Source: an uncultured Schlesneria sp. (GTDB taxonomy: Bacteria > Planctomycetota > Planctomycetia > Planctomycetales > Planctomycetaceae). Taken from it: DNA of 64,000 nt. The position numbers and the translations under genes are program-made. Of the stretch, positions 28,474 through 38,362 are shown piece after piece. The stretch is from the NCBI GenBank assembly GCA_903858935.1, contig CAIOKO010000140.1, positions 39,121 to 103,120 of the forward strand, in the 5' to 3' direction. Positions within the stretch are counted from its first letter, which is position 1, and each line of letters begins with the position of its first letter. The notes below the pieces were generated by a model. That model was given only the letters and a program-made list of their open reading frames with translations, had not been told where the DNA came from and ran no database searches.

Positions 28474-30762
28474 TCAGGGAACCAGCAGAAACTCACTCGT
28501 ATTCAGTAGAGTATGACAAATACGTGCGAACCCTCGCTTCTCTGCTTCCTCAACGGGACACTGCTTGTCAGTCTGCTGGTGGTAATCGACTTCCCGAGCC
28601 ATCGCGTTCTGACACCAGACTGATTCACGATCTGTGGGGATACGTCCCAGCGTGATTTCAAACGCAGTCGTGATCCATCGATCCTTTGCTTCAGTAACCG
28701 CCATGACTCGATCTGCAAGAGCACCTGCCTGCTCCAACACAAAGCTATCGTTCAACATCGTTAATGATTGCAGCACCACGGCCGAAGTGTTTCGTTCCGA
28801 GCAGTTCGTCGTCAGGTTCGGTTGATCGAAAACACTTAACAGCGTCGGATGATAGTTACGACGACCGAGCAAATAGATAGTTCGCCTGTACTGAGCCGTC
28901 GGTGTCGGCAGCCCTTCCCTCTTGATAACAAACGATCCATCAGGACGAGGCTCAACCGGAACCGGCGATCCCCCCATCGACCGATCAAGCTTTCCTGACA
29001 CTGTGAGAATTGCATCCCGTACCGATTCGGATTCAAGTCGTCGCAGCCGCTGTTTCCAAAGCAACGTATTTTCGGGATCTACACTCGTACAAAGTTCATC
29101 GTCTCGAATCGATGACTGCAGGTAAGCCGATGAAGTCATGATTTTCATCAGAAAGGGCTTCAATCGCTGACCGTCGGCAACGAATGTCGAGCTCAGCCAA
29201 TCCAGCAATTCCGGATGAGTCGGCTTTGTCCCTGTCACACCGAAGTTATCCGTCGTTTTCACAATCCCGCGTCCGAACAGGTGCTGCCAGATCCGATTCA
29301 CTCGAACTCGAATCGCCAACGACCCGGCCGGTGACTGAGGATCAGTCAGCCATTTTGCTAATGCAAACCTGCGACCACTCGAACCAAATTGAGGAATGAT
29401 GCTGACATCAGGCGTCTTCGCCAGAGCCGAGATCATCGATGGCAACAATTCCTCTCCCGGCGTCAATGGATCGCCTCGGTTCAAGAGACGAGTCGCTGTC
29501 GGAGGACCACTGTCATAGACCGCCTGCCAATGCTGAAACGTCTGCTTTTGGCTGGCAACACCAGCGATCTGCTTCTCATATTCGGCTACCCGATCTTTCT
29601 CCGGTCCGGTCATGATCGCAGCAACGTCATCCGGCTTAACCTTCAAAGCTTCTTCGAATTTACTCGCCAGGTACTTCTGAACTTCCGATCGTTGATCCAA
29701 CGGTGTGCGGATCGCTGTCAGCGTGTCAGCACGAATCGGTTCCGGCAGTTGAGACAGCTTGGTATCGAGTACCTGTTGCTCAAACGGCTTGCGGACTTCT
29801 GCAATCTGACCTTTGATGCTCGCAATCTGCTGATCTAGTTGAGAATTGTGTTGATCGATCCGTGTCTTCTCAGCAGCCGAAACATTCGGAATCTGCCGTG
29901 CGCCCGGTTGCAGCCATTTATCTGGATTAAACGCGGGCTGAAATAAGGCTTGCCATTGGTAATAGTCGGTTTGCAGAAGCGGCTCGTACTTATGGTCATG
30001 GCATTTGGCACACTGAATCGTCAGTCCCAACAGGTTATTCATCACGACTTCGTGAGTTCGTTCCAGAATCTGATGATGAACGTCTCGACGATTCAGCTCA
30101 TTGGCATTGGTGTCATCCGCACTGTTTCGCAGGAAGCCGGTCGCAACAAGCAGCGTCTGCATCTCAAGTGTGTACTGATCGGCATTACGCCAATCGACAC
30201 ATTCATCCCCGGCGAGTTGCTCCGTTAGAAACCGATCGAAAGGCTTATCGCTATTGAACGACGCGACGACATAGTCGCGGTAAAGCCATTTGTTTTCGGT
30301 GCTACTGATGATCCCCGCATCGTTGTCCAGTCCCTGGACGTCGACATACCCCGCATTGTCCAGCCAGTGCCGACCCCATCGTTCACCGAAATGAGGTGAT
30401 TCCATCAACCGGCCCAGCAACTGCTCATAAGCCTGCGGTGACTCATCCTGTACAAACTGGTGGATTTCGTCCGGTGAAGGAGGCAGTCCCAACAGATCAA
30501 AGTAGACACGACGAACCAGCGAATGCTTTTCAGCATCGTTTGCCAGCACCAACCCCTTGCGTTCCAGTCCCTGAACGATGAACGCATCGATCTCGTTGCG
30601 TACACGGCTTGCATCTGCGACTTCAGGGACGTTGACACGGGTCAATGGCTGAAACGACCAATGTTGTCGAGGTTCCGCAGCGGCAGCGAATCGAGATTCT
30701 GCGCACACCAACGCCATCGCGAGCAGGCTCAGGAAAACAACATTGTTCAATCGACAGAGCAC
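28474..30762 (-). CDS. DUF1549/DUF1553 domain protein
   Basis: 762 residues from GTG 30762, chosen because AGGAG lies 8 nt upstream and the signal peptide (NNVVFLSLLAMALVCAES) begins there; the open frame reaches 30801. It lacks the N-terminal PSCyt1 haem module seen in its paralogues here. DUF1549 (about 40-260) contains CAKCHDHKYEPL, and DUF1553 occupies about 470-730 (VNRIWQHLFGRGIVKTTDNF). A coiled-coil-like spacer (about 300-400, rich in Q, E and K) joins them. It forms an operon with the DUF1501 gene. Confidence 0.9.
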   Translation of the reverse strand: MLCRLNNVVFLSLLAMALVCAESRFAAAAEPRQHWSFQPLTRVNVPEVADASRVRNEIDAFIVQGLERKGLVLANDAEKHSLVRRVYFDLLGLPPSPDEIHQFVQDESPQAYEQLLGRLMESPHFGERWGRHWLDNAGYVDVQGLDNDAGIISSTENKWLYRDYVVASFNSDKPFDRFLTEQLAGDECVDWRNADQYTLEMQTLLVATGFLRNSADDTNANELNRRDVHHQILERTHEVVMNNLLGLTIQCAKCHDHKYEPLLQTDYYQWQALFQPAFNPDKWLQPGARQIPNVSAAEKTRIDQHNSQLDQQIASIKGQIAEVRKPFEQQVLDTKLSQLPEPIRADTLTAIRTPLDQRSEVQKYLASKFEEALKVKPDDVAAIMTGPEKDRVAEYEKQIAGVASQKQTFQHWQAVYDSGPPTATRLLNRGDPLTPGEELLPSMISALAKTPDVSIIPQFGSSGRRFALAKWLTDPQSPAGSLAIRVRVNRIWQHLFGRGIVKTTDNFGVTGTKPTHPELLDWLSSTFVADGQRLKPFLMKIMTSSAYLQSSIRDDELCTSVDPENTLLWKQRLRRLESESVRDAILTVSGKLDRSMGGSPVPVEPRPDGSFVIKREGLPTPTAQYRRTIYLLGRRNYHPTLLSVFDQPNLTTNCSERNTSAVVLQSLTMLNDSFVLEQAGALADRVMAVTEAKDRWITTAFEITLGRIPTDRESVWCQNAMAREVDYHQQTDKQCPVEEAEKRGFARICHTLLNTSEFLLVP

Positions 30763-30833
30763 GTAATTGACTCCTGCAAAAGAGGTCGACGACACAGTCA
30801 CGATTTATCTGGCCGGGAGCTCCATGCGAGCCT

Positions 30834-31316
30834 TTAAGTCTCTTCTGGCCTGTGCCTTGTATGTCCATCGAAATTCGACCAGGGATCATTGTCAATCGTT
30901 CCGTCGGCCCAGGTTTCATATCCAGGGTACATCGAGAAGGCCATCGACATGAAATAAATTGCGAATGAGACAACAATCACAATCAGGTCGGTTCGTGTCG
31001 CCATTCGAACGCCCCCGGGTCCTGTATGGGCGAGAATCATCATCGAATCAATGCAAACGAGGACTAAGATGCCAATAAAAAACACCCCCAGTTGTAAAGC
31101 TCGCATTACGGTTCCGCAGTGATTCGAGAAAACAAAGCGTTGGCCAACGTACAAACGAATCAAAAATGCGGCAATCGGCACCGCTACACCAAAAAACTCA
31201 ATCATACCTGGCATATTGGGGAAGAGGATTCCAACAACGTATGGGATGAGCCATACAAATGCTGGAAGCAACCCGTCCCATGTGATCAGTCGCAGTATCC
31301 AGTTACTCAGACTCAT
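30834..31316 (-). CDS. Small integral membrane protein of unknown function
   Basis: 160 residues with about four transmembrane segments (near 12-30, 36-60, 72-95 and 105-128; for example ALQLGVFFIGILVLVCIDSM and IVIVVSFAIYFMSMAFSMYP). The C-terminus is polar and points away from the last helix (ETWADGTIDNDPWSNFDGHT). No family is recognised. It lies about 70 bp upstream of the DUF1549 start on the same strand and may share a transcript. Confidence 0.65.
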   Translation of the reverse strand: MSLSNWILRLITWDGLLPAFVWLIPYVVGILFPNMPGMIEFFGVAVPIAAFLIRLYVGQRFVFSNHCGTVMRALQLGVFFIGILVLVCIDSMMILAHTGPGGVRMATRTDLIVIVVSFAIYFMSMAFSMYPGYETWADGTIDNDPWSNFDGHTRHRPEET

Positions 31317-31388
31317 GTGCTCTGTGCTGCCTGCATGTCAAATAAGAATCGCCCTCATCGACGATCTGCCTTGATCGATTAACACCAC

Positions 31389-32825
31389 TCAACTCAAAAC
31401 ATCTTTCACAACGTGTCCCGCGATATCCGTCAGTCGATAATCACGACCACCATGCCGGTAGGTCAGCCGCGTATGATCAATCCCCATCAGATGCAAAATC
31501 GTGGCGTGAAAATCGTGGACGTGAACTGGCTTCTCAGTTGCCCGAATCCCATGTTCGTCAGTGGCGCCGTGAACGTAACCTCGCTTCACGCCCGCTCCCG
31601 CCAGCCACGACGAAAAACCCCAGTTGTGATGCTCGCGACCGGGTGCATCAGCCGTATTGTTGAACGGTGTCCGGCCAAATTCGCTGGTCCAGACAACCAG
31701 CACATCGTCCATCATCCCCCGCAGCTTCAAGTCTTGCAGCAACCCGGCGATCGGTTGATCGACCTGAGGAGCCAGTCGACCATGGTCGGCCATGGTTCCA
31801 TGCGAATCCCAATTGCCGCTCGATCCCGTGTGGATCAATTCCACAAATCGGACACCCCGTTCAACCAGTCTTCTGGCCGCCAGACACTGCCAGCCGAAAC
31901 CTTCGTTGGTCCCTCGTTTCATGCCATAAAGCGCAAGCGTTTCGTCGGTCTCGCCGCTCATGTCCATGGCCGCAGGCATTTCGGTCTGCATCCCATGTGC
32001 GGTTTCAAACGCCTTGATTCGCGTCGTCAGTTGCGGGTCGTGCTGGCGACTCGCAAGGTGCGCTTCATTGAACGATCGCATCGCTTCTAATTCCAGTTCC
32101 TGTCGTCGCGTCGTCGGAACGCGACGAGTCAGATTGGCCACAGGCTCAGGGCCTGGCATGACTCGCGTCCCCTGATGAGCACCCGGCAGGAAGTCCGACG
32201 CCCAGACCTGAGTTCCCGCGTAGGGCATCTGAGGTGCCAGCACGAGAAACGACGGCAGGTTCTGATTCGAAGTCCCCAACCCGTAACTCATCCACGCCCC
32301 GATGCTCGGACGAGCAAACGCGAACGATCCCGTATGCATCCCCAGCGTCGCGTTGTAGTGATTGGAATGGCTCGTGTGCATCGAACGGATGAACGTGATG
32401 TCATCCGCCTGATTGGCGATGTGCGGGAACAAATCGCTCACTTCAATTCCACTTTGACCACGTGGCGAAAACTTCCAGTCGGGCCGCTTCAGAAAAATCT
32501 TTTCATAGCCGGGCCGATTGCGAGTCTCGGGATGATCAAAAACCACCTGCTTTCCGTGGTCGGCGATCAATTGTGGCTTGGGATCAAACGAATCAACGTG
32601 TGAAACCCCGCCACTCATAAACAGAAAGATGACCGACTTGGCCTTCGCGGGAAAATGAGGGTCACGCGGCGCGACGGGATTATCGGCATCCAGCGGGGCG
32701 CTGGACGCAGAACGACCGGCATCGGACGCGAGAAGTTCACTCAACAGGCCGGGCATCAACATCGAACCTGCGACGGCAGATTGCACGAATTGTCGGCGAT
32801 TTCCGCAATGACATGGATGATTCAT
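31389..32825 (-). CDS. DUF1501 domain protein, Tat-exported
   Basis: 478 residues from ATG 32825; the frame is open to 32924 but the start four bases after the upstream stop gives a Tat signal (CGNRRQFVQSAVAGSMLMPG). DUF1501 landmarks are FLFMSGGVSHVDSFDPKPQL, GAWMSYGLGTSNQNLP, RRLVERGVRFVELIHTG, WTSEFGRTPF and the C-terminal HDFHATILHLMGIDHTRLTY. It sits in an operon with the upstream DUF1549/DUF1553 gene. Confidence 0.92.
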   Translation of the reverse strand: MNHPCHCGNRRQFVQSAVAGSMLMPGLLSELLASDAGRSASSAPLDADNPVAPRDPHFPAKAKSVIFLFMSGGVSHVDSFDPKPQLIADHGKQVVFDHPETRNRPGYEKIFLKRPDWKFSPRGQSGIEVSDLFPHIANQADDITFIRSMHTSHSNHYNATLGMHTGSFAFARPSIGAWMSYGLGTSNQNLPSFLVLAPQMPYAGTQVWASDFLPGAHQGTRVMPGPEPVANLTRRVPTTRRQELELEAMRSFNEAHLASRQHDPQLTTRIKAFETAHGMQTEMPAAMDMSGETDETLALYGMKRGTNEGFGWQCLAARRLVERGVRFVELIHTGSSGNWDSHGTMADHGRLAPQVDQPIAGLLQDLKLRGMMDDVLVVWTSEFGRTPFNNTADAPGREHHNWGFSSWLAGAGVKRGYVHGATDEHGIRATEKPVHVHDFHATILHLMGIDHTRLTYRHGGRDYRLTDIAGHVVKDVLS

Positions 32826-32829
32826 GATC

Positions 32830-35800
32830 TTAGTCCAGGTAAAGGAACTGATTGCTCGAAAGCAGAACGCGCGAACAGGCCGACCACAAAGCGAGTGGCT
32901 GATCGGCTGCCGGAGTCTCTGCAATCGCTTCCCGGTATTTTATCAGAAATGCGGTCGCCGCATCGCGTTCACTCTCCGTCGGCAATCGTTGAAACACGAT
33001 CCGAAATAGTTCATTCAGCCGGCTGACATCGTCCGCATGACCAAGGATTCGTCGAGCCACCTTTTCTGCCTGTCCGTGAAAGAACGGATCATTCAGGAAA
33101 TATAACGACTGAGTCGGCACGGTGGTGATCTGACGCAATGGCGTCGTCGCGTTCGGATCAGCACCGTCGAAGAGACCCATGAATGGCTGGCGGCGATTAC
33201 GAAGAGTCATCTGATACACGCTGCGCTTGTCAGTTTCTGCGACCCCCGTAAAAGGGACGTGCTGCGAATACGACCAGCTCCCCGCAGGAGGAATCGGATA
33301 CGCTGATCCAGGATTAAGGTCAATCTGCTGGCTCGACACCAGCAGACTGTCCCTCAGCTCTTCTGCACTCATTCGCTGCCGGTCGAAATGCCAGTAAAGA
33401 TGATTGTTCGGGTCGATAGTCATTCCCTTCGCGTGTAGCGCCATCGACGGTTCGACCGACGACTGACGATACGTTGCCGACATCAGGATCAGGCGGTGCA
33501 TCGCCTTGATACTCCAGCCCGACTTCACGAACTCGTTCGCGAGCCAGTCGAGTAGTTCAGGATGAGTCGGCAATTGGCCGCGGGTTCCAAAGTCGTTCGG
33601 CGTCTGCACCAGCCCCTTACCAAAATGATGCTGCCAGATCCGATTGACCATGACTCGTGCAGTTAAAGGGTTGGCTGGATCGGTCACCCATTGAGCTAGT
33701 TGAAGTCGCCCGCTGCCCGCTTCGGCAGGAACTGTCTGTCCACCAAATAATTCCAGCCACCGCCTGGGAACTTCGTCACCCAGTTTCTCGGGATCACCAC
33801 GCAGGTGCAGCCGGGCATTCCCCGGCGTTCCTTCCATCACGGCATACGCCACCTCACGAAGCGGTGCATGCGCGACAAGATCTGTTCGTCGCGCGGATAT
33901 CTCGGTTCGCTTGGTACTGGTCTCCGCCAGAAGTTTCAGCTTGGTCGAATAGTCACCATCCCGCAGGTCAAAACTCCATCCAACACCGTCAGGGCCGCCG
34001 GGATGAGCATCCACGATCCGACCAGTGATCCGGATCGAACCTTCGATGGGACTGACCCAGCCGATGGCCACAGGACCATCCGGAGCCGGATGCACAAACA
34101 CCGTTTGGGGAGGCAGTGTCGTCCAGACCGGGATGGGTTCTTTCGTCGAATTCACCAGCACGGCGGGATTGTCACCATTTCGCCAGACATGCAGACCCGG
34201 CTTACCCATCAAGTCACGCACCGGTTCAGGCAACAGGCCTGGACCACCTCGACCATCCAGAAATAACCAGGTCGTCGGATTCCCAAGTCGATCGGCATGT
34301 GGATTGGCGGCCAGAAAATCATTGACCACATCAGGTGCCAGACTCCAGCGACGCTGCATGCCACCGATCTCGGCGATCTCCCACTCGATCAACGTTGTGT
34401 CCGCGCCGTAGTTCGACTGAGGATCAATCGTCAGCTGGATCATCTGGCCGACCTTCACGTCGACGGAATCCAATAACTGACCCGGTGCAGAATCAAATGT
34501 CTGAGCACCCCCGTCAGCGATCAATCCACGCGCCAAACCCCGAACGGGGGTTGCGGCTGCCGATTTGAATTCCGCCGCCTGAGCCTGTTGCGCATCGGCA
34601 AATTGCTTAAGTTCCGCGTCGATCGACGCCAGTTGCCTGTCGTAAGGTTCCACCGTCTTCGCCCACTCACTGGGGGGAAGCAATGGAACCAGATCACGAG
34701 GTTGCTGCTTCGCTTCACAGCCGGGAAAGGCAAACCTGGTACTGTTCAAAATCCCATAGAGCGCATAATAGTCGTTATTCGAGATCGGATCGTACTTATG
34801 ATCGTGACAGCGAGCACACGCGATCGACAACCCCAGGAACGTCTTTCCCATCGTGTCGATGGTATCCTCAAACGTCAGGTGCATGTGCTTATCGCTGTCG
34901 TGGTCAAAGCGACGAGCGATCGCCAGAAATCCAGTACTGACAACGCCCGCTGCATATTGATCGGCCGGATCGTTCGCATGAATCAGGTCGCCAGCAAGTT
35001 GCTCGCGAACGAACTGGTCGTAAGGGAGATCTCGATTGAATGATTCAATCACCCAGTTTCGATAGCGCCAGGCCTGTGGGATCGGATGGTCTGTATTCTC
35101 ACCCGCCGTATCGGCGTAGCGGACAAGGTCCAGCCAGTGCCGTCCCCATCGCTCGCCATAACGGGGCGATTCGAGCAGCCGATTGATCAGCGACGAATAA
35201 GCCGCTGGTGACGAATCCGCTAGAAACGCATCGACTTCCTCAAGTGTTGGAGGCAAGCCGGTCAGGTCATAGGTGACTCGACGAATCAACGTCTGACGAT
35301 CCGCCTCGGGCGATGCCGTCAGTCCTTCAGTAACCCGCCGGGCCTGGATAAATTGATCGATCTCATTGGCAGTCGAGGCTGCGTTGGCGACCGAAGGGAC
35401 AGCCACTGACTCCAGGGGTTGAAACGACCACCATTCGCGCAATTCCTGCTCAGTCATCCCGCCGCGACGAACGGCCTCAACACGCGGATCATGAGCTCCC
35501 CTTCGAATCCATTCGGTAAGCAGCGCAATTTCCGCGTCAGGTAATTTTCCACCAGCATCTTCAGGCGGCATTTTGAGATCATCATTCTGGTATCTAATCG
35601 CCGTGATCAGCAGGCTTTCGTCCACGTTTCCAGGCTTGATCGCCGGACCTGCATCGCCCCCCTTTTGCCAACCAGGCCGAGAATCCAGTGCCAGGCCGTT
35701 TTGCGTCTTGCCCAGCTTTGAGGAATGACAGCCTTCACATCGCTGGATCAGTATGGGGCGGATCTTCGCTTCAAAGAATTCGTCATCGGTTTCCGCCTGA

Positions 35801-35895
35801 ATTAAATTCACAGGGATGACCAGCAGAAACAGTGTGCAGAGGCCGGTGTGAAAACACAGCCGTCGAATCAAGCTTGAACTTACCTCGCCGATCAT
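32830..35895 (-). CDS. PSCyt1/DUF1549/DUF1553 planctomycete cytochrome-type protein
   Basis: 1021 residues. A signal peptide (LCTLFLLVIPVNLIQAE) is followed by PSCyt1 with a CEGCH haem motif (near residue 53). DUF1549 occupies about 170-390, with CARCHDHKYDPI near its end. A long beta-rich insert follows (about 440-690, including a carbohydrate-binding-like part around VQPGSK-type strands), then DUF1553 (about 720-990, VNRIWQHHFGKGLVQTPNDF). The partner DUF1501 gene starts four nt downstream. The pair is typical of planctomycete polysaccharide-associated loci, without proof of function. Confidence 0.93.
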   Translation of the reverse strand: MIGEVSSSLIRRLCFHTGLCTLFLLVIPVNLIQAETDDEFFEAKIRPILIQRCEGCHSSKLGKTQNGLALDSRPGWQKGGDAGPAIKPGNVDESLLITAIRYQNDDLKMPPEDAGGKLPDAEIALLTEWIRRGAHDPRVEAVRRGGMTEQELREWWSFQPLESVAVPSVANAASTANEIDQFIQARRVTEGLTASPEADRQTLIRRVTYDLTGLPPTLEEVDAFLADSSPAAYSSLINRLLESPRYGERWGRHWLDLVRYADTAGENTDHPIPQAWRYRNWVIESFNRDLPYDQFVREQLAGDLIHANDPADQYAAGVVSTGFLAIARRFDHDSDKHMHLTFEDTIDTMGKTFLGLSIACARCHDHKYDPISNNDYYALYGILNSTRFAFPGCEAKQQPRDLVPLLPPSEWAKTVEPYDRQLASIDAELKQFADAQQAQAAEFKSAAATPVRGLARGLIADGGAQTFDSAPGQLLDSVDVKVGQMIQLTIDPQSNYGADTTLIEWEIAEIGGMQRRWSLAPDVVNDFLAANPHADRLGNPTTWLFLDGRGGPGLLPEPVRDLMGKPGLHVWRNGDNPAVLVNSTKEPIPVWTTLPPQTVFVHPAPDGPVAIGWVSPIEGSIRITGRIVDAHPGGPDGVGWSFDLRDGDYSTKLKLLAETSTKRTEISARRTDLVAHAPLREVAYAVMEGTPGNARLHLRGDPEKLGDEVPRRWLELFGGQTVPAEAGSGRLQLAQWVTDPANPLTARVMVNRIWQHHFGKGLVQTPNDFGTRGQLPTHPELLDWLANEFVKSGWSIKAMHRLILMSATYRQSSVEPSMALHAKGMTIDPNNHLYWHFDRQRMSAEELRDSLLVSSQQIDLNPGSAYPIPPAGSWSYSQHVPFTGVAETDKRSVYQMTLRNRRQPFMGLFDGADPNATTPLRQITTVPTQSLYFLNDPFFHGQAEKVARRILGHADDVSRLNELFRIVFQRLPTESERDAATAFLIKYREAIAETPAADQPLALWSACSRVLLSSNQFLYLD

Positions 35896-36066
35896 CGTTC
35901 AGCCTTTCCCCGTCGTAACGAGAATTGCCAATCCGTAAATTGGATTAATCACTCTGTAACCCGTATCGTCGAGAACAACGTCACCAAAATCAATCCCCGT
36001 ATCGTATAAACGAGCATCAATGGGTCACGGATTGTCGGGAGGGAAAGTTTGTCAGTCGTAGGGTGC

Positions 36067-36088
36067 GGTCGAGTCTTCGAGGCCCACC
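36067..36088 (+). repeat. 22-bp interspersed repeat, copy 1
   Basis: Starts GGTCGAGTCTTCGAGG. The identical unit recurs at 36566-36587. Related sequences (GGTGGGCCTCGAAGACTCG on the other strand) are, as I recall, common between planctomycete genes. Confidence 0.6.
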
Positions 36089-36565
36089 ACTCTCTCAGCC
36101 TTGTTTTCGGGAGGGCAAGGCTCCGGCCGAGCCGCGACGTCGATGAATAAACCCTCACCAATCAGCCGAACCGGGTATGTATATTTCCGGATTCTGCTCA
36201 TCCAAACGCTGGAAAGAAAATACAGCACTTTTTGGCTGAGTCGGCACACCGGTAAAAAGCATGGGCAACTATGGGGCTTTTCAGGGAACGCTGTGTTTTA
36301 AAGCGTTTTTTTCGACATTTCCGTCACAGGAAAGCTTGGGCAACTTTGATGGGCAAGATTGGTAAAGCTTGGGCAACTATGGAGTCAGTTTGAATTTTGA
36401 TGGACGATGTCGGTCATAAAACGCAGCAATCACAGTTCACCTCGCGGCGTGCAGTTCGGTCTTCAAGTCTAATCCACACGCCAATCAAATCCCCCATGGA
36501 AATCCTCAACAAAAGTTGGCCAAGTTGGCCAACTTTGAACCGATGGGCTTTTTTCCCGGAGGGTG

Positions 36566-36587
36566 GGTCGAGTCTTCGAGGCCCACC
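36566..36587 (+). repeat. 22-bp interspersed repeat, copy 2
   Basis: Identical to 36067-36088. It lies inside the TTGGCCAACTT-rich mosaic. Confidence 0.6.
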
Positions 36588-36894
36588 GCAAGTTCAACAA
36601 AAAAGTTAGCAAAGTTGACCAAGTTCCATATTTCATAGGCTTTTTTACAAGTTTGAAGTTGGCCAACTTCGACCAGGTTTGATCAACTAAGAAGTATAAA
36701 ACTCTTTGAACAGAAGTTAACGAAGGGAACGAAGGAATACAGAACGAGGCATTTACTCGGAGTTGCCCAGACAGGCCTTACGGGATCCATCCCGTGCGCG
36801 ATTCTCTTTACCTTGTTAACTTCGTTTCCTGCTCCGACAATTTCTCTTCTGTTCAAAAAATCTCTCTTCAATTCTGCTGGAATCCCCCTGCCGA

Positions 36895-37032
36895 GAAATT
36901 TGGTGTCAAAGTTCGTTCGAGTTCGATCGACTTCGACCATTCCTCGTATTTCATAGGGGTTTTTGCATTTGATTTCCCGTTTTTTGGGGTGTTCGAGTTT
37001 GTTCGAGTTCGTCGCAGTTCGACCGACTTCGA
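36895..37032 (+). repeat. 138-bp direct repeat, copy 1
   Basis: Begins GAAATTTGGTGTCAAAGTTC and ends GACCGACTTCGA. It differs from the copy at 37129-37266 at two positions by eye. It contains several TTCGAGTTCG/GACTTCGAC half-palindromes. Confidence 0.85.
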
Positions 37033-37128
37033 TCAAGTTCGAATTCCATCTACGCTCCCCGGCGAGCCGGGCAGCGTAAGCTCTCGGACTCTTAGTTCTC
37101 TTCAGTTCTACTATCAACAGGCCACCAG

Positions 37129-37266
37129 GAAATTTGGTGTCAAAGTTCGTGCGAGTTCGATCGACTTCGACCATTCCTCGTATTTCATAGGGGTTTTTGC
37201 ATTTGATTTCCCGTTTTTTGGGGTGTTCGAGTTTGTTCGAGTTTGTCGCAGTTCGACCGACTTCGA
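37129..37266 (+). repeat. 138-bp direct repeat, copy 2
   Basis: Same sequence as 36895-37032 apart from two substitutions; the copies are separated by 96 bp of unique sequence. Confidence 0.85.
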
Positions 37267-37621
37267 CACTTTTCCGATAATTCACAGGATTTTGGCGACC
37301 ATTCCTCTTGTTTCCGTCATTAAAAAGTTCACCCGACTTCACCTGAGTTCGAATTTCACCGCTCTAATCGTGCGAGTCTCACCCGACTCCGCACATAATC
37401 GCCCCTTCATCAAGGCAAGCAACGAACCGTTACCGTTCGCCCGCCTCCAAAAAACCATGGAGGACCTCTTCGGCTCCGAAAAATAATTAACGACATAAAA
37501 CTACAAGAATATATATAGATAGTCAATAGAAAAACTGAGTCGCTTCTTAACGTTTGGAAGGTACTCATGAAATCAAAAACGCGAGCGGAGTTTTAAGCCA
37601 CATCGTGGTGACCGAGTAGAG

Positions 37622-37644
37622 CCTGGGGCGGTTTCCGCCCCAGG
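37622..37644. repeat. Perfect short hairpin in intergenic DNA
   Basis: Arms CCTGGGGCGG and CCGCCCCAGG with a TTT loop. Neither side has a T-run, so it is not a clear terminator. The following ATTCGAACC resembles a tRNA T-loop on the complementary strand, but no tRNA can be folded around it. Confidence 0.5.
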
Positions 37645-37910
37645 ATTCGAACCTAATGAAAGCCAGTGTCGTCAACCCTTTGGTGATGCGGCAAGATTGC
37701 GGCTCTGCGGCCCAACGGGTCACCAGTTCAAATAGCCGGGTCGTAGGTCTTCCGCAGGCCCTGGTACCGTCCGTTAATCACGGTATAAGGCCTGAAGGGC
37801 CGACAGTTCCCTCGATACATCATGCATCATTCTCGCGCCGCGCCGGTGAGAGAATGCAACCGAACGGCCGGCCTTTCAGGCCTCTATTCATTTCTGGTCG
37901 AAGAAAAGGG

Positions 37911-37969
37911 GATAAGTCCAATTAATGGTCAGTAAGGACCGTCAAGGGTCGTTTTCTTGGGATATCCTC
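37911..37969 (+). repeat. Repeat upstream of the decayed transposase (copy A)
   Basis: Begins GATAAGTCCAATTA and contains GTCGTTTTCTTGGGATATCC. A related copy lies at 39222-39270. It directly precedes the relic RAYT reading frame and may be the element's end or a REP-like target. Confidence 0.6.
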
Positions 37970-37975
37970 GTTGGC

Positions 37976-38282
37976 GTGCCACGAACAGCACACCAAGCGC
38001 GGGGAAGGAATGATCTTTCACGCTCTCAATCGTGGAAATGCCTGGGATCGGATTTTCGACGATGACGCTGACTATGAAGCGTTCGAATTTTATGCTCATG
38101 GCAAATCCCACGATCCCCAACGATTAGGTCATGCGAGTGAACCGAGCCTTGAAAAAAAGGAACGGGAAGCCGTGCAAGCTTCTGTCATTCGAGGCCACCC
38201 CTTCGGCTCTGAGTCATGGCAAGAGACAACCGCCAAACATCTCGGACTCGAATCCCCATTTCGCACCCGAGGCCTCCCGTAA
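37976..38282 (+). pseudogene. REP-associated tyrosine transposase (RAYT/Y1_Tnp) remnant with a frameshift and large internal deletion
   Basis: From GTG 37976 the frame reads VPRTAHQARG. After one extra A at 38006 the next frame continues GMIFHALNRGNAWDRIFDDD, the classical N-terminus of planctomycete REP-type transposases. After about 35 residues the sequence jumps to the usual C-terminus (SVIRGHPFGSESWQETTAKH, then LGLESPFRTRG). The HUH motif and catalytic tyrosine region (about 120 residues) are missing. A full-length member is about 220-240 residues. The element is therefore inactive. Confidence 0.8.
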
Positions 38283-38362
38283 AAGGCAATCGATGACGGC
38301 AAATCCTAAGGTAGTGGGCTTATTCAATTTTCTTCGATCCATCGGCCGTGAGGCCGCCACAC

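Larger units (their letters stand above)
35896..37970. repeat. Repeat-rich non-coding region
   Basis: About 2 kb with no convincing gene. It contains mosaic short repeats (variants of TTGGCCAACTT, TTCGAGTTCGATCGACTTCG and TTTCATAGGGGTTTTT), two copies of a 22-bp unit (36067-36088 and 36566-36587), a 138-bp direct repeat in two copies, and a perfect hairpin at 37622-37644. The open frames here are repeats read on one strand or the other. Confidence 0.75.

Noticed and set aside
36683..37486. Long open frames on both strands, the minus one with an internal 45-residue repeat
   Set aside because: They are the 138-bp DNA repeat read as protein. Both strands are equally open and neither has a ribosome site or known domain.
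37622..37660. Possible tRNA-like T-loop (GGTTCGAAT on the minus strand)
   Set aside because: No acceptor, D or anticodon stem can be formed around it; only a hairpin and a loop-like word.
37656..37925. 89-codon open frame between the hairpin and the transposase relic
   Set aside because: It contains palindromic DNA (AGGCCTGAAGGGCCG and its complement) and no protein pattern; a shadow of repeat DNA.
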